Shown piece by piece: positions 9,732 to 21,392 of a stretch of DNA of 64,000 nucleotides. The stretch is from Pampus argenteus (lineage: Eukaryota > Chordata > Actinopteri > Scombriformes > Stromateidae). Numbering within the stretch: position 1 is the first letter of the stretch; every line of letters starts with the position of its first letter. The notes under the pieces are model-generated. The model saw only the letters and a list, made by a program, of their open reading frames with translations. It ran no database searches and was not told the origin of the DNA. The stretch covers positions 18,320,501 through 18,384,500 of the forward strand of contig CM072874.1 in assembly GCA_036937835.1 (NCBI GenBank), read 5' to 3'. Position numbers and translations under genes: made by a program.

Positions 9732-12700
9732 TCATCTCAGCCCTGCTCCAGAGCCCAGGCCGGCCTCATCCCTCCATATAAAGTCCTGACGCTCGCCTCT
9801 GGCCTGGCTGCTCTCCGCAGGATTGTGCCTATAACCAGATCTCCCATCTGGGCAGAGGGAGAGGCTGAGGCGCGCCGTGCTGTTGCTGATCTTAAACAAG
9901 CTGTTTGGACCGAGGAAGGCATCCCTCTCGCTTCCTGCCAGGTTGTTCACCGTCTCCAAGTCATTGTAAACTGCAATGTCGCTCAGCTGCTTCCTTCCCT
10001 GCAGTCTTCTCCTCCTCCTCAGGAAGATGATGCCGGCCACCAGAACCAGCACCAGGACGGCCAGAAGGCAGGAGATGGTGAGGGTGGCAGAGGAGGGCTG
10101 GGAGGTTTGGCGCAAAGCAGGTTTGAAACTGGGCTGGAGTGTGAACTCACAACTCGGCCCCATGAAGCCTTTAGGGCACTGGCATACTGGGCCGGTGAAG
10201 TGGGTGAAGCAGGTGCCACCGTTCTGGCAAGGACGGGCGCCGCAGGCATCTGAGCGCACGCTGCAGTTCTTGCCGGTGTACCCCAGGGTGCAGGAGCAGG
10301 TGTAGTCATTCACACCGTCTTGGCAGGTCCCGGCGTTCTGGCAGGGACTCGAAGCACAGTCGTCGATGTTGACTTGGCAGTTGGCACCAGTGAAGCCTGC
10401 CTGACAGCGGCACAGGACACTCTGGCCGAGGTCCAGACAGTCGCCACCTGCAGAAGGGAGAAATACTCAGTTCAGCATCCAGCAGATCAGGGACGACACG
10501 CAGTGAGTTTAAAGAGGGGTGTGAATTTAATCACATTGAACACTGTCTCTGTAGTAAGCAGACAGTAACACCTATTCACTAAAAAAAGGCCGTAGATTTG
10601 CATTTCATCCACAAGATGTCGCCAGAGCTTAAGCCTCTCCTGCCCGCTCACCGTTCAGACAGGGCCTGTTGCTGCATCGGTCCAGCTTCTTCTCACAGTT
10701 GGAGCCGGTGTAGCTGGGAGGACAGCGGCAGGTGTAGCCTCCGGTCATCGTCTCCACGCAGGTGCCGCCGTTGAAGCAGGGGCCATCTGCACACGTCATG
10801 GCAATGATCTCGCAGTTCTTACCGTAGAATCCCTGCGGGCAGGTGCATGAGTAGTCGTTCTCCAGGTCCTGAGGACAGAGACAGAAGAGAGTTCACGTTA
10901 ATGAGGAATTATCTTTTTGGGACAATGCAGTGTTTTAAAGATTAGGGTTAGCCCAACTGTTGCTAGGCAACCAGCAGAGACTCCAAACCAAGAAATGAAA
11001 TAAATTCAATCCTGTATTATTATTATTTTTGTAAAATCAAATATTCAGCAGAGGTCAACAATCTCCTCTGTGGTCTTTTGGTTTTGTTTCTTTAAACGTA
11101 TTTTAATATTAGTTCCCCTTTAAACTGAACACACTGTGTACTCACATTGCAGCTGCCTCCGTTCTTGCAGGGGTTGCTGTCACACTCATTGGTTTCCAGC
11201 TCACAGTTGGTACCTCCAAAGCCGGGCCGGCAGGTACAGGTGTAGCTGCCCTGACCCGTGTTGGTGCAGGTGGCACCGTTGGCGCAGGGCTTGTGGTTGG
11301 TGCAGTAGTTGAGGTCCTGGTCACAGAAGAGGCCCCCCCAGCCCTCCTGGCAGTTACACTGCCATGGCTGGCTGCAGGTCCCGTGCAGGCAGCCTGGGTA
11401 GCGCACGCATTCGTTGCAGGAGGGGCCCTGCCAGCCCATGCGACACGTACAGCCCCCTGGGGCCTCACAGTAGCCGTGCTTCTCACTGCAGTCCGCTGAG
11501 CAGATGGCTGGGGGGGAGAGGGAGGGGAGGGTGTGTGATTACAATGGGTACGCCTTCTCATACATCTCACACACACACACATGTACAGGGCCCCCTGTCT
11601 GACCCCAGACTTCACTGTTGGTTAAGTATTAAGCCAAGCAGCTGGTAGGCACACTGCCGGAGAAAAATGCTTTCTTTTATCTCCTCCCTGTTACACACAC
11701 ACAAAACCCTCCCCAAACACACACACACTCACTCACTCTCTCTCACACACACACAACCACATATCACCTTGAAAAAAGTGTGTGTCTAATGGGGGGCACA
11801 GCTCTTTCACTCATTGTAACAGAGAACAAAAGGCAGATGGAACAACACAGAGCGTCTTATAGAAAAGTAAAGCACAACACTCCAGGACATCAGTCAGATT
11901 CTCTGAACACATTCCTGTTCAGCAGACAGCAAACTTCAACCATGACCTGACGTATGACACTGGTCATTCACGCCTTGATAAAACTTCACACTAGTATATT
12001 TAATATTGATGTTGGTGTTTCATCATTTCACTTTAAGCACACGTGTCTTTAGTTTAAGTCTCCATTCTCAAAACTCTCTAGGAGTATTTACCCACTCAGG
12101 TATATGTTTATGTGGTCATTTAATAAAATGCTGTCTTTACTCTGTTTTGCATATTAAAAAGAGGACATTTATCAATTTACTTTAAATCCACGTGAAAGAA
12201 TTAATTTCCCCCCCCCCCCCCAGCCAGTCACTAAACTAGAACCAGGCAGCTAATGCAGGGTTGGGTTGCTCTTTGGCACATGAGTACTTATTCAGGCACA
12301 CTTACGCTCAGAGCAGTAGTTTCCCTTCCAGCCCTCCAGGCAGATGCGGTTGCCCTCCTCGTCGCAGGTGTAGTGGCCCAGCGTGTCGTCTCTCGGCCTG
12401 CAGTAGTCAGCGCAGCCGTCTCCAAAGTAGTACTCGTCGCAGAAGACGTGGTAGGAGTAGCGCAGCTCGCTCTGCTCGCCGAAGTGCACGTCCTGGGACC
12501 AGTCCTCACCGATGGCAAGTCTCCTCCTGGTTGCCAGACGGCTCACAAGGTTGTTCTGGTTGTCTGCAGAAGCAATGCAGATGTCAGAGCAAATATCAAG
12601 GACGCTGCGCGCGTCAGGTGGAAGGTTTATTTAATTTAGTCCAGTGTAATGAATATATAACCTACCTGTGTATTCAGTCGGTGACTCCGCGTTCCAGGCT

Positions 12701-13240
12701 TCAATGATCAGTGAAAATGTGCCCTGAAACACAAAGAAGTTCAGAGTTCAGTTCGGCAACTAACCCGCATCTAGTAGTTCACATGGTCACATTTTACGCA
12801 CGCGTTTTAAACACTTCTTATGACGCAAACAATATCAAAATGAATAATTAATATTTCCATTTACCGGCCACTTGAAGTGGAAAGGCACCCTGATGGGAGC
12901 ACTGCTAGAAATCGAGGTGTGATCTGCCCTGATGACGTTGGTGTGTCCGGTCCCAAAGGTGCAGGGCGGCTCTGCTGAGATCACATCCTCTGGGTGCTTT
13001 AGGCAAATCCTGAAAAATATGTGACAGTCTCTGTGTCTTCTGCAGATGCGCTGCGCCGTGTGGAATGAGTGGATTTTCAGCTCAAACACACCGGAGGAAA
13101 ATACCTGTAACGACAGAAAGCAATGACGTCAGGCGCGTAATAAAGGCATTTTGAGATTGTTACCTAAACGCAAACGTAAAGCAACTTACCAGGTGAACTA
13201 AGGCCAAAGCCAGGAGGCATCTCAGGTACAGGTGTGCCAT
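9732..13240 (-). CDS. Delta-family Notch ligand (DeltaC/DeltaB-like)
   Basis: Seven exons: 13190-13240, 12865-13104, 12666-12723, 12306-12563, 11146-11507, 10652-10868 and 9732-10447. Phases are consistent throughout and give 633 residues. Order: signal peptide (1 to about 21), MNNL domain, DSL domain with its six cysteines (about 158-200, starting FCDEYYFGDGC), eight EGF repeats, a transmembrane helix (516-538, CLLAVLVLVLVAGIIFL) with an RRRRR stop-transfer, and a short cytoplasmic tail (539-633). It is a single-pass membrane ligand that activates Notch on neighbouring cells. DSL and eight EGFs are intact, unlike the degenerate mammalian DLL3 (six EGFs). The tail lacks a C-terminal ATEV PDZ motif and has only two lysines (K548, K581). 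It ends GAGLR, with no consensus donor seen upstream that would give another terminus. 19q13-like context favours the fish dlc/dlb branch; which one needs a tree. Confidence 0.93.
10959..10971. promoter_or_regulatory. Candidate RFX X-box in Delta intron 5
   Basis: GTTGCTAGGCAAC is a near-palindromic X-box: GTTGCT, one spacer base, GGCAAC. It lies in the 277 bp intron between exons 5 and 6 of the Delta gene. RFX factors control ciliary and neural genes. This is a motif match only. Confidence 0.45.
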
Positions 13241-13470
13241 GTCTTCTCAGAGTCTGTGTTCCAGTTTTAAGTGAATATCCGCATTCGTCGTGTGCAATAA
13301 TATTCCCAGATGATGCTGGAGGAAACTGTTAGAGGAAAATCTTCAGAAAAGTTTCATTACTTTGAACCGTGGTGCGTTTAGTGTCTCTTAAATCCGCGTC
13401 TTCTTCTTATCCTCGGTCCTATAGACTGCAGTCCTCTTGTTTGGCTTCTGGTGCGTAAAGGCGCAGAGTG

Positions 13471-13478
13471 CTTTTATA
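13471..13478 (-). promoter_or_regulatory. TATA box of the Delta gene
   Basis: The minus strand reads TATAAAAG, 231 bases upstream of the Delta ATG (13240). It would place transcription start near 13440 and give a 5' UTR of about 200 bases with no splice needed. The surrounding DNA is GC-richer than its neighbours. Confidence 0.6.
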
Positions 13479-14167
13479 CAGTCTGATGCTGCGCGTCACA
13501 GGCAAAGAGGTGGAGCCGGGGCAGACCTCAGGGGAGCAGCCGGACACAGGGGGGCCTGCCTGGGGATTTAGACAACCCACATTACATCTGGACAAACGTA
13601 TTGATAGGAATATGTATAAGAAGCTGGCACAAGGCAGATATGTTCAGCATTGCTGCGTGAATCTTAAACTGATCTGGGTGATGCGAATTATTCCAAAAAG
13701 CACCAGATAGACCTGCAGTCAGTTTAATAACAAACTATTCAAGTTTTAGAGATGACACATTAAAATAAAAGACTTTTATGAATAAACAGTAACGTGATGG
13801 GAGTGACGCTTCCTCTAAAACTAATTTAGTATAGTATAGTATATAGTACCATAGGTATAGTACCATTTAGTAAAACTGCAACCAGACTTTCAGAGTTTAG
13901 GGAATCTGACTGACTGGAGTCTCCTGCATTTGATCAAACATCGACTTCAGCTATTAACTTTAACACCGTTTGTAGATCACAGTTTTCTTTTTGCCTAAAC
14001 AAAGATCAGAAGGAAGCAGGGAAGAATAGCGCATAGTCTTTCTTTCTTTACAACCAACATTATAATTACTCTGACGCGTGTGAGGCGACAAAGAGTGGGC
14101 AGGTCCCCCGGATGAGAGCGGCTATTCAGAGCTTTTCTGCTGTGCTGATGGGCCTGGAGAAGGAGGT

Positions 14168-14243
14168 GGGGTGGGGGTAGGGGGGGTGTGTGTGCGCGCG
14201 TGTGTGAAGGAAAGAAGAGCGGGTGTGAGGGGGTGGGTGGGGG
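14168..14243 (+). other. Two potential G-quadruplex motifs
   Basis: The first G-run cluster spans 14168-14186. The second spans 14221-14243, with tracts GGG, GGGGG, GGG and GGGGG separated by loops of 5, 1 and 1 bases, which fits the G3+N1-7 rule. They sit 0.7-0.8 kb upstream of the Delta TATA box, on the strand opposite the gene. Confidence 0.5.
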
Positions 14244-14740
14244 TCCAGCAGAGTTTGGACTATCATGTTGCCTTTGTCTGGACCTCATGAGAACAGCTGT
14301 ATGGTAATCAACGGCACATGGTCGACCGTGCGGGGCTGCAAACCCGGCTATTGTCTCCTGAAAGCGTCCCCCACAAGCACACGCATACACACACACACAC
14401 ACACCGCTATCCCCTTATTGATTTCTAGGAGGAACTCTTCCAGCACCTGTCGCTGCAGGGACGTGGTGGAGGGTAAACACACCTCAACTGTTGTTTACAC
14501 AGTAGAGCTGATCCATGATATAAAAACCTTTATGGTGAAATAGAATAGTGTCAGAACAATAAGTAGCAATAAGTATAATACAAATAACCAGTGCGATGAC
14601 AGTTATATTTCAACCCAGTCATCAGGACAAACATACAAAACTTATAAAACATAAAGATGGGTGAAATCACTACAATAAATTATTCATCATGACAGTGTAG
14701 GAACAGAGTTGTTTATTAATATTAATCTCACACTGCACAA

Positions 14741-14744
<4 letters not shown>

Positions 14745-14805
<61 letters not shown>
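14745..14805. repeat. (GT)30 microsatellite
   Basis: Uninterrupted GT run of about 61 bases, followed by GAT repeats and a G-rich stretch. It produces the misleading His/Thr and Cys/Val frames. Confidence 0.95.
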
Positions 14806-14806
<1 letters not shown>

Positions 14807-15063
14807 TGATGATGGTGGGCGGGGGCAGAAGGGGGGGCTTTGATATTATAATGAGAAAAAAGGACGCGTGCCTGAAGTGGCCCCCTGTATATCCTGGCAC
14901 GCTTCTCTGCAACATAAACAATAAGGCAGTCTAAGTCTAAGATGCCTGAAGTGTGTGTCAGCTGTGTGAGCAGTCTGCAGTTTAACTTCTGGTGGTCAGT
15001 CACACACTTTTATATCTAATCTTGTCCAGGAAAGTGGCTCCTAAGTGGGGCCAGAGGGTGGGC

Positions 15064-15103
15064 TGCTGACAGAGTTAGGACAATGCTGACAGAGTTAGGA
15101 CAA
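15064..15103. repeat. 20 bp perfect tandem duplication
   Basis: The unit TGCTGACAGAGTTAGGACAA occurs twice back to back without mismatch, which suggests a recent slippage or duplication event in non-coding DNA. Confidence 0.9.
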
Positions 15104-17379
15104 TTACTGCATGAATGTAGAATACATCTGCAGTGTAATCCACCAGACTACATGTAACAGTGAAGCAGCGTCCCCTTAACTTTTGAATATGTGTATGATT
15201 TTATTTTATTTAAGCTTATTTTTCTCATGTGATCTATAAAACTGACTCAGTAGTGAGTTTGGTTTAGTGTCAGTGATCAATAATCTACTTTCTCTTAAGT
15301 AACCACTAACAAAGTGACAGTAGAGTATTGGAGTAAGGAGGGGTCAATATTTAGATTTCTTTTCTTTTTAAGCATCTGGATATTAATATTTTCTTTTGAC
15401 CCTCCTTTGACTTAAAAAGGAAAAAAAACTGAAAAAACCCAAAAAATCAAAAATAATAATAATAAAATAATAATGTGTTTGCTCCTGGTCTTGGTTATTG
15501 TGATATTGTAGCCTATTCTCTGATGTTAAAACAGTAAGAAATACCATTTTATTTTTAAAACAGTCATTTCAAAATGGAAGAATGAAGTACTGATAAAAAG
15601 ACAAATAAAAATAAATCCCTTCCTGCTACTGGTCTCTCCAGCAAACAGAAAAGATATCAAAGTATGTGATTATGTGATACTTCACATAATGTGTGAGCAC
15701 ATATTAGTATTATGTTTGACAGTTTGACACTTGTAACTATGGAGTGTGTGTGTAGCACATGTTCCCATTGCATATCATATCTCATCTACACTACAACACC
15801 CCCGCATCACGCCCATGGCCATACATCATCCTGAAATACTCATTTTAAATGTTTGTACTGCGTCTATCCAGAGTACCTGCTGCACCTCTCTGCAGAGGAG
15901 GCTGCGTGTGTCTTTGTGTCAGCAGAGCAGATGGACAGTGCACCCTGTATTACTTGCAGGAGTGTGACTTGAGTGTGCCACAGGGCATGGGAACCAAAGA
16001 GGAGTCATGTCACCCCCCCACCCCTGCGGACCTCCCATTACTTAGAGTGGCCAGCATCTGCCTCATCTACAGCTCACTAACAGCAGCTTGGAGATCCTTC
16101 TCCCAAAGGACACTTTGAGAAAGAAAAAGGGGGAGCTGCTGCAAATCTGACCCCATGCAGGCCCTCGGGGGAGAAGTCGGTCTGTTGTGGCCACTTGTGC
16201 AGCCCCGGCCTGCTGTCTGACTGGGGGGACAATAGGAGATGTGGAATGGTTGTCTGGTGGGTGTGATGTTCTGTGTGCATGTGTGTGTGTGTACATGCAG
16301 CCTCATATTTATGCATGTCATTTGGTTGATTAGTTGATCTCATTAAGATGCTGGATGCTGGAGCACTGCTGGGTACCAAAAAAATGCACACAGCTCTGCC
16401 GTCTCTTCATCGGGTAAATTTATGGGTTTGAATCAAAGGGGGCGTGAAGTGTCTGGAGGTGCTTTGTTAGGCAAATCACTGACTAACAATAACCTAGAAA
16501 GAAGTACTGTATCCTATGACTGTTCTTTACTGTCCTTTGTCACATGTTGTGAAATTAGTGTTTTTAACCGTTTTAGCTCATTTACTTCTTGTTTGCTCAG
16601 GCCATCTGTGCCTACATTAGGAAATCTACTTTTTTTTTTAACGTTTTCATCTAACTGTAATACAGACAGAAACAACCGTTTTGTTTTTTCTCAACTGTTT
16701 TGTTCATATGTACACTTTTACTTCAGTTTTCCTCCATCCTCTGAAGTTTCTCCTTTTCCTTACTTTCACAACACATAAACAACGTATAACTTCCTGTAGT
16801 CTCTTCCTAAGATTAGTCAGGTCGGGTCATTTTATTCATAGAGCACATTTTCATAATGACAAAAATGTTGATTAAAATGCTTTACAGACAAGAAATACAA
16901 TGTACAGTTTGATTATTAAAACTCAACTTTCATCATCAGCACCACTATTCCACAGAACATCAAAATCAGTTGCCAACATTAGTATGTTTTACACAGATGT
17001 ATTCTATGTATTCTAGTATTGTACATCACATGAAAAGGCCCTCCCTGCCCTCTCAAACAACACCAATCGTTGTTTTCTGATCTAACGCTTCTATCAAGAG
17101 GAAGACATCATTCATCAATGCCTTTACAAAAAAAACCCCATTACAAATCACCACTGGTTGCAGTGTGGTTAGGCACAAAAAGAATTTGAAACATCATGAT
17201 TTGGGTTTAAATTAATACTCGGTTAAGGTCAGTGGACGTCATCATGGCTGTGATAACATCCACTTGGTTAATGTTAGAAAATGACAGCGGTCCCGGTTAA
17301 TAGAAACCCACATTGATTGTTGGAGGAAACAGGAAAACAGAAAAGTATCAGTCAGTCAGTAGAGAGTAGGAGGCAGCAC

Positions 17380-17756
17380 GGACTGAACAGTAGAAGTTTA
17401 TTAAAAACCTGGACTCAAGGGTGCAAGTAACTCAAAATAGAATCAAACAGGCCAACAACAACAAAACTACCAGAACAAGGAATATTCAGAACCAGGTAAC
17501 TAGAACAAGGACAAGGGCATGGATCCAACAACCAGCAACACAAAGATCAGACTTAAATAGAGAGAAAAGGCATCAGAAAAATGTGGCACAGGTGAGTAAA
17601 GTAAAAAAAAGCAGGGAGCTGATTGGTTGTGGAAAAAACCAGGAGCAAGGCAGGACTGACAAGGGTGATGCAGGGCAGGTGTGGAGGAAAACAAAGAATC
17701 CAAGAAAACAGTCCACAAACAAAATAAACACAACCCCAAAATGAGTCCATGACACA
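17380..17756. mobile_element. Probable fish interspersed repeat fragment
   Basis: The block has many CAGG/AACAAG words, a GGCACAGGTGAG core, GATTGGTTGTGG, and an ending GAGTCCATGACAC. I recall this texture from high-copy fish repeats. No terminal repeats or coding domain can be shown from one copy. The open frames on both strands here (for example 17421-17744) have no protein resemblance. Confidence 0.3.
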
Positions 17757-18441
17757 TTCCCTCTACACGGGGACTCACAGTGCTGACATACACTCACATG
17801 GCTTCTACTACACACTCTTCCCTTTCCCTCCTTCTAATGCTCAGACACATCACCGCTTGTGTGGCAGATATTTCGGAACGGATGCCACCTTAAGCTCAAC
17901 CTGGAAGAGACTGAGTTTGCGTTCCTTCAGGGAAAGAGATGGCTGCACTGAGACCTGTGCCTCACTATTGACAGTACTGTGGTGGTGAAAACCCCAGCCT
18001 TCACATGCATACGAACGGTGGCAGTGAGATGATGCCAACACGGACGACTCTGGTGAAAGAGTTGAACCTGGTTCCGGCCAAAGCGGTTGCAGTGGAGTCA
18101 CGGCTCATCTTCCTCCAAAAACTAGAACTCATCTTTTCATCCTAGCAGTACCATGTTCTCTAACATATTTATAATTTTTGGCGACGTTAGCTTTTGTTCC
18201 TCTCGAGTTTGAATGCAGCTATTGTAAATCGACAAATTAATGTAATATTCTGTATGGTTGTGGGTCTCCTACATGGTTCATAATAACATCTATAATGTAT
18301 ATAATATTGGATACTAAATGATTTGATCCTCTGTTGCTGTCAAGTGTTTTCTATTCTGTTGAAACCACATGCATTAATCCCTGGCTTAATTATCCTGTTT
18401 CTAGTATTGTAGAATTTCCTCATCATATACAAGCACCCGCT

Positions 18442-18468
18442 TTGTTGTTGTTGTTGTTGTTGTTGTTG
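18442..18468. repeat. (TTG)9 trinucleotide repeat
   Basis: Nine perfect TTG units in intergenic DNA. Confidence 0.95.
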
Positions 18469-19544
18469 CACAGAGGTGGAGTTAAGGCGCTATTTTTACC
18501 TTAAAGCAACAAAATAACAGTATGTATGTCACAGATGCTGTGTGTAAACTGCATATCAGCCAAGTATCTTCTGGGATTTCTTTATGGATCTTCAAAGATT
18601 GAATAAAAATTGTACTATAGTAGTCAGAGGAGCACGCTGTGACTGTTCTAACATACGGAATAAACAAATCTGCGTCTGTGAGTCACCGACAACGACACAC
18701 AAATCCTAAAGCCCAAAACAACAGATATGATGAGGTAGATAAAAACTGAACTGTTTGGCTTTGAACTGTTTGGCAGCAGATGTATAATTGCTCTTTTGTT
18801 GGGGCACAAAGGGATGCATGATAATTATTTAATCCAAGCTGAGAGACAGATTTGCCTTCCTTAAATCCCACCTTTCCTCCCCTACCCAGACTCCATCCAG
18901 CAGCAGCTTCTGTGGCAGATGGGAGATGAAAGCGGGAGCTGGGAGGAACGAGGGAATGAGAACAGGTGGGGGTGAAAACTGAAGAAAAAGAAAGGGCACA
19001 GGGGTCAACTGGGGCTATAGAAAGGGGGAGGAAACGTAGACTTGCAGAGGGACCGATCGATGGATAGATTTTTTTTCCCCTTTACATTGTGCCCTTCTAA
19101 ATCCATGAGTCCTTCTGCCAGATGTCAACCAACTCCGTTCTAACGTGAACAATGTTTATGGCTTCAGAGATAGATGTAGTGGAATAATAGCCCTGTTGGA
19201 AAAGAAAATATATCTGCTATATTGTCATTATTTGTTTTTTCCTTCTCTATTTGTAGCATTAGACTCAACCACATAATGCAGCAAGTAGTACAGAGAAATG
19301 CAGCCTACGAAGACATTTAACACCTGAATTTAATCATCTACAGGTTGAGTGTAAATATTTAATTTTCAAGTACACAAAGGCGTATTACATCCGAAAGAGA
19401 GGAGAGTGAGAATCCAGTAGAATGCTGTTTTATAGGCACTCAAAGTGAATAATGCCTTTTCAGAAAAGGCTTAAGTCTCAGGTTTAAGGGCTCCATAAAG
19501 AACTAAAGGTAAAAAGACCAGCTCACAATGTGAATACAGCTGCC

Positions 19545-19740
19545 TATTCAGGACCCCAGCCCCCACAGCCAGACACTAATGCTGCCCCCTGCCTTCCAGC
19601 TATGGAGGAAGCCCCAGCAGACTGTTGAACCCCTCCCTGGCCTCCCCTGCTGCGGCACGCCAGGCCGGCCCCTGGCAGCTGTTTAACCAACTGAGGCAGA
19701 AGGAGCTGCAGGGGAACAATGCAATTTGACTTAACTCTCC
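19545..19740. promoter_or_regulatory. GC-rich island, possible distal enhancer
   Basis: About 200 bp that is clearly more GC-rich than the AT-rich flanks and has no open frame. It holds an E-box (CAGCTG, 19676-19681) and an ACAATG SOX-type word (near 19717). A degenerate CTCF-like core lies near 19568-19580. It is 6 kb upstream of the Delta promoter and 2.6 kb downstream of the Myb/SANT gene. Function is inferred from composition and position only. Confidence 0.3.
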
Positions 19741-21380
19741 CACTCTCTCTCTCTCTTTCTCTCTCTATCTGTGTATATGTGTGTGTGTGTGTCAGTATTT
19801 TTCATGTGTATTCACACAAGAACAGATTTCTATAGATCAGACAACCCCCCATCCTAAAATCCTTATCTGCACATTGATAGTAAACGATGGAAACTTCATC
19901 TGTAAACGAGTGAGTCAGAGTGACAGTCAGCAAAGCCGGACGACGTTCAACAATGAACAGACGGGAACATCCGTTATTTTATTGAATTATTAGTATCAGC
20001 TGTTTTTATTTCTCAGCAGCCCAAATGAGAGTACAGAGCAAAATAATTAATCTAAAAATGCACTTTTTCCATTTTTCTTTCATTGCATGTTCAGCAACGT
20101 CTTCCTCAATAACTTGAACATGTACAGGAATACATGAATATACTGTATGTCTTGACTGTCATTTCATGATGCATGAATTTGTGGTTGTTGTTAACGTCTT
20201 TACTTACTTACATTCTCTGCAGCTGAGTCTCTTTGCTCTGACCTTTGTTATTCCACCGATGCTGAAACTGTGAATGTTTCGTATTTAAGAAAATACCGCC
20301 AGTAACAAAATCCCAAATAATGTATGAATATAATCTATGTGGACTAAAATATTTAATATTGCTTCTTTTTCCAATCTATGTGCAAAATATGCCAAACAAA
20401 GTAATGGTCCTCAGTTGAACTGATATAAAAGTGAGATCTTCTCTTCTGATTTGAGTCTTCAAGTATCAGCAGTTTCTGAAGCAGCCTTAGAAAGTTTTAT
20501 TGTTTTACAGGACTGAATCAAAGGGGATGCTTATTAATTTTAGAAGTCTCATAATTAGTTAGATTATTAGAAATCACCTGTGTGCAGTCCAGGGCTTTAA
20601 ATTGATTGTATCTGTATCTGGAGAGTCAGGCTTTTGGTGACTCAGTATCTTTGCAAAACTGTCCGTTGTAACTCAGTGAAGAGGTGATTAAAAAGCACAA
20701 GTCGGGATGAATTTGAGAACATTTCAAAGTCACTGAACATCCTTTGGATCATGAAATGGGGGGGGGGAAATGAGTATGGCACAGCTGTAAATCTGCCTCG
20801 AGCAGACTGTCCTTAAAAACCGAGAAAGCGTGTAAGAAGGAAAAAAGCTCCAGAGGCTTAAAAAAAACAAAAAAAACACATAAAATGTAAACAGTAGTTT
20901 TAGCTGTAAAGCGGTCAGTGTTGCATAGAGCTGTAATAATAGTTACACAAACTAAAAACTCCAATTAAAGTTCCAATTTCAATCAAATTCACATTCCTGT
21001 CTGTAACTGGACTGTCATATCTTTCTGAGTTTTATCAGATGTTCTTTCAGTATCACTATTAGCCCTCAGGTCAGTGCACAAAGTGTCTAGTTATATAATA
21101 ATCTAAGTTAAATTAAATTGTATTATTCTTTTTGTAAACACGTAAAGCATCCGAGGTGTGTTCTGAAATTCCACTTCTTTGCCTGAGTTGCAAGCAGGAA
21201 GCTTTCCTCAGGACTCCTATGCTTGTTTCCGTCTCATCTAAACTGATAATAGTAAAACTGAAAGGAAAAGTTTGTCTGCATATATTTTAGCAGTCTTAAA
21301 ACTCTGGGCATTGCAGCATCTCATGTATCAGCTTCTCATTAGCGCAGGCCTAAATCTGGCCTCTCAGACTGTGCGAGAGA

Positions 21381-21392
21381 GCCCCCTACTGC
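21381..21392 (-). promoter_or_regulatory. Candidate CTCF-binding motif
   Basis: The minus strand reads GCAGTAGGGGGC, matching the CTCF core at all but the first position. It lies between the Delta regulatory domain and the Myb/SANT gene, which would suit an insulator. Motif evidence only. Confidence 0.35.

Noticed and set aside
9825..10305. Open frames of 142 and 109 codons on the plus strand
   Set aside because: They lie exactly antisense to the last Delta exon. They show no domain and the minus-strand frame encodes clear EGF repeats.
12253..12707. Plus-strand open frames of 128 and 148 codons
   Set aside because: Antisense shadows of the Delta DSL exon and its flanks.
17421..17793. Overlapping open frames of 97 and 107 codons
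   Set aside because: Low-complexity composition with no family match; better explained by an interspersed repeat.
19710..19730. Possible SOX-POU composite site
   Set aside because: The SOX and octamer words overlap rather than sit at the normal spacing, so it is not a true composite motif.
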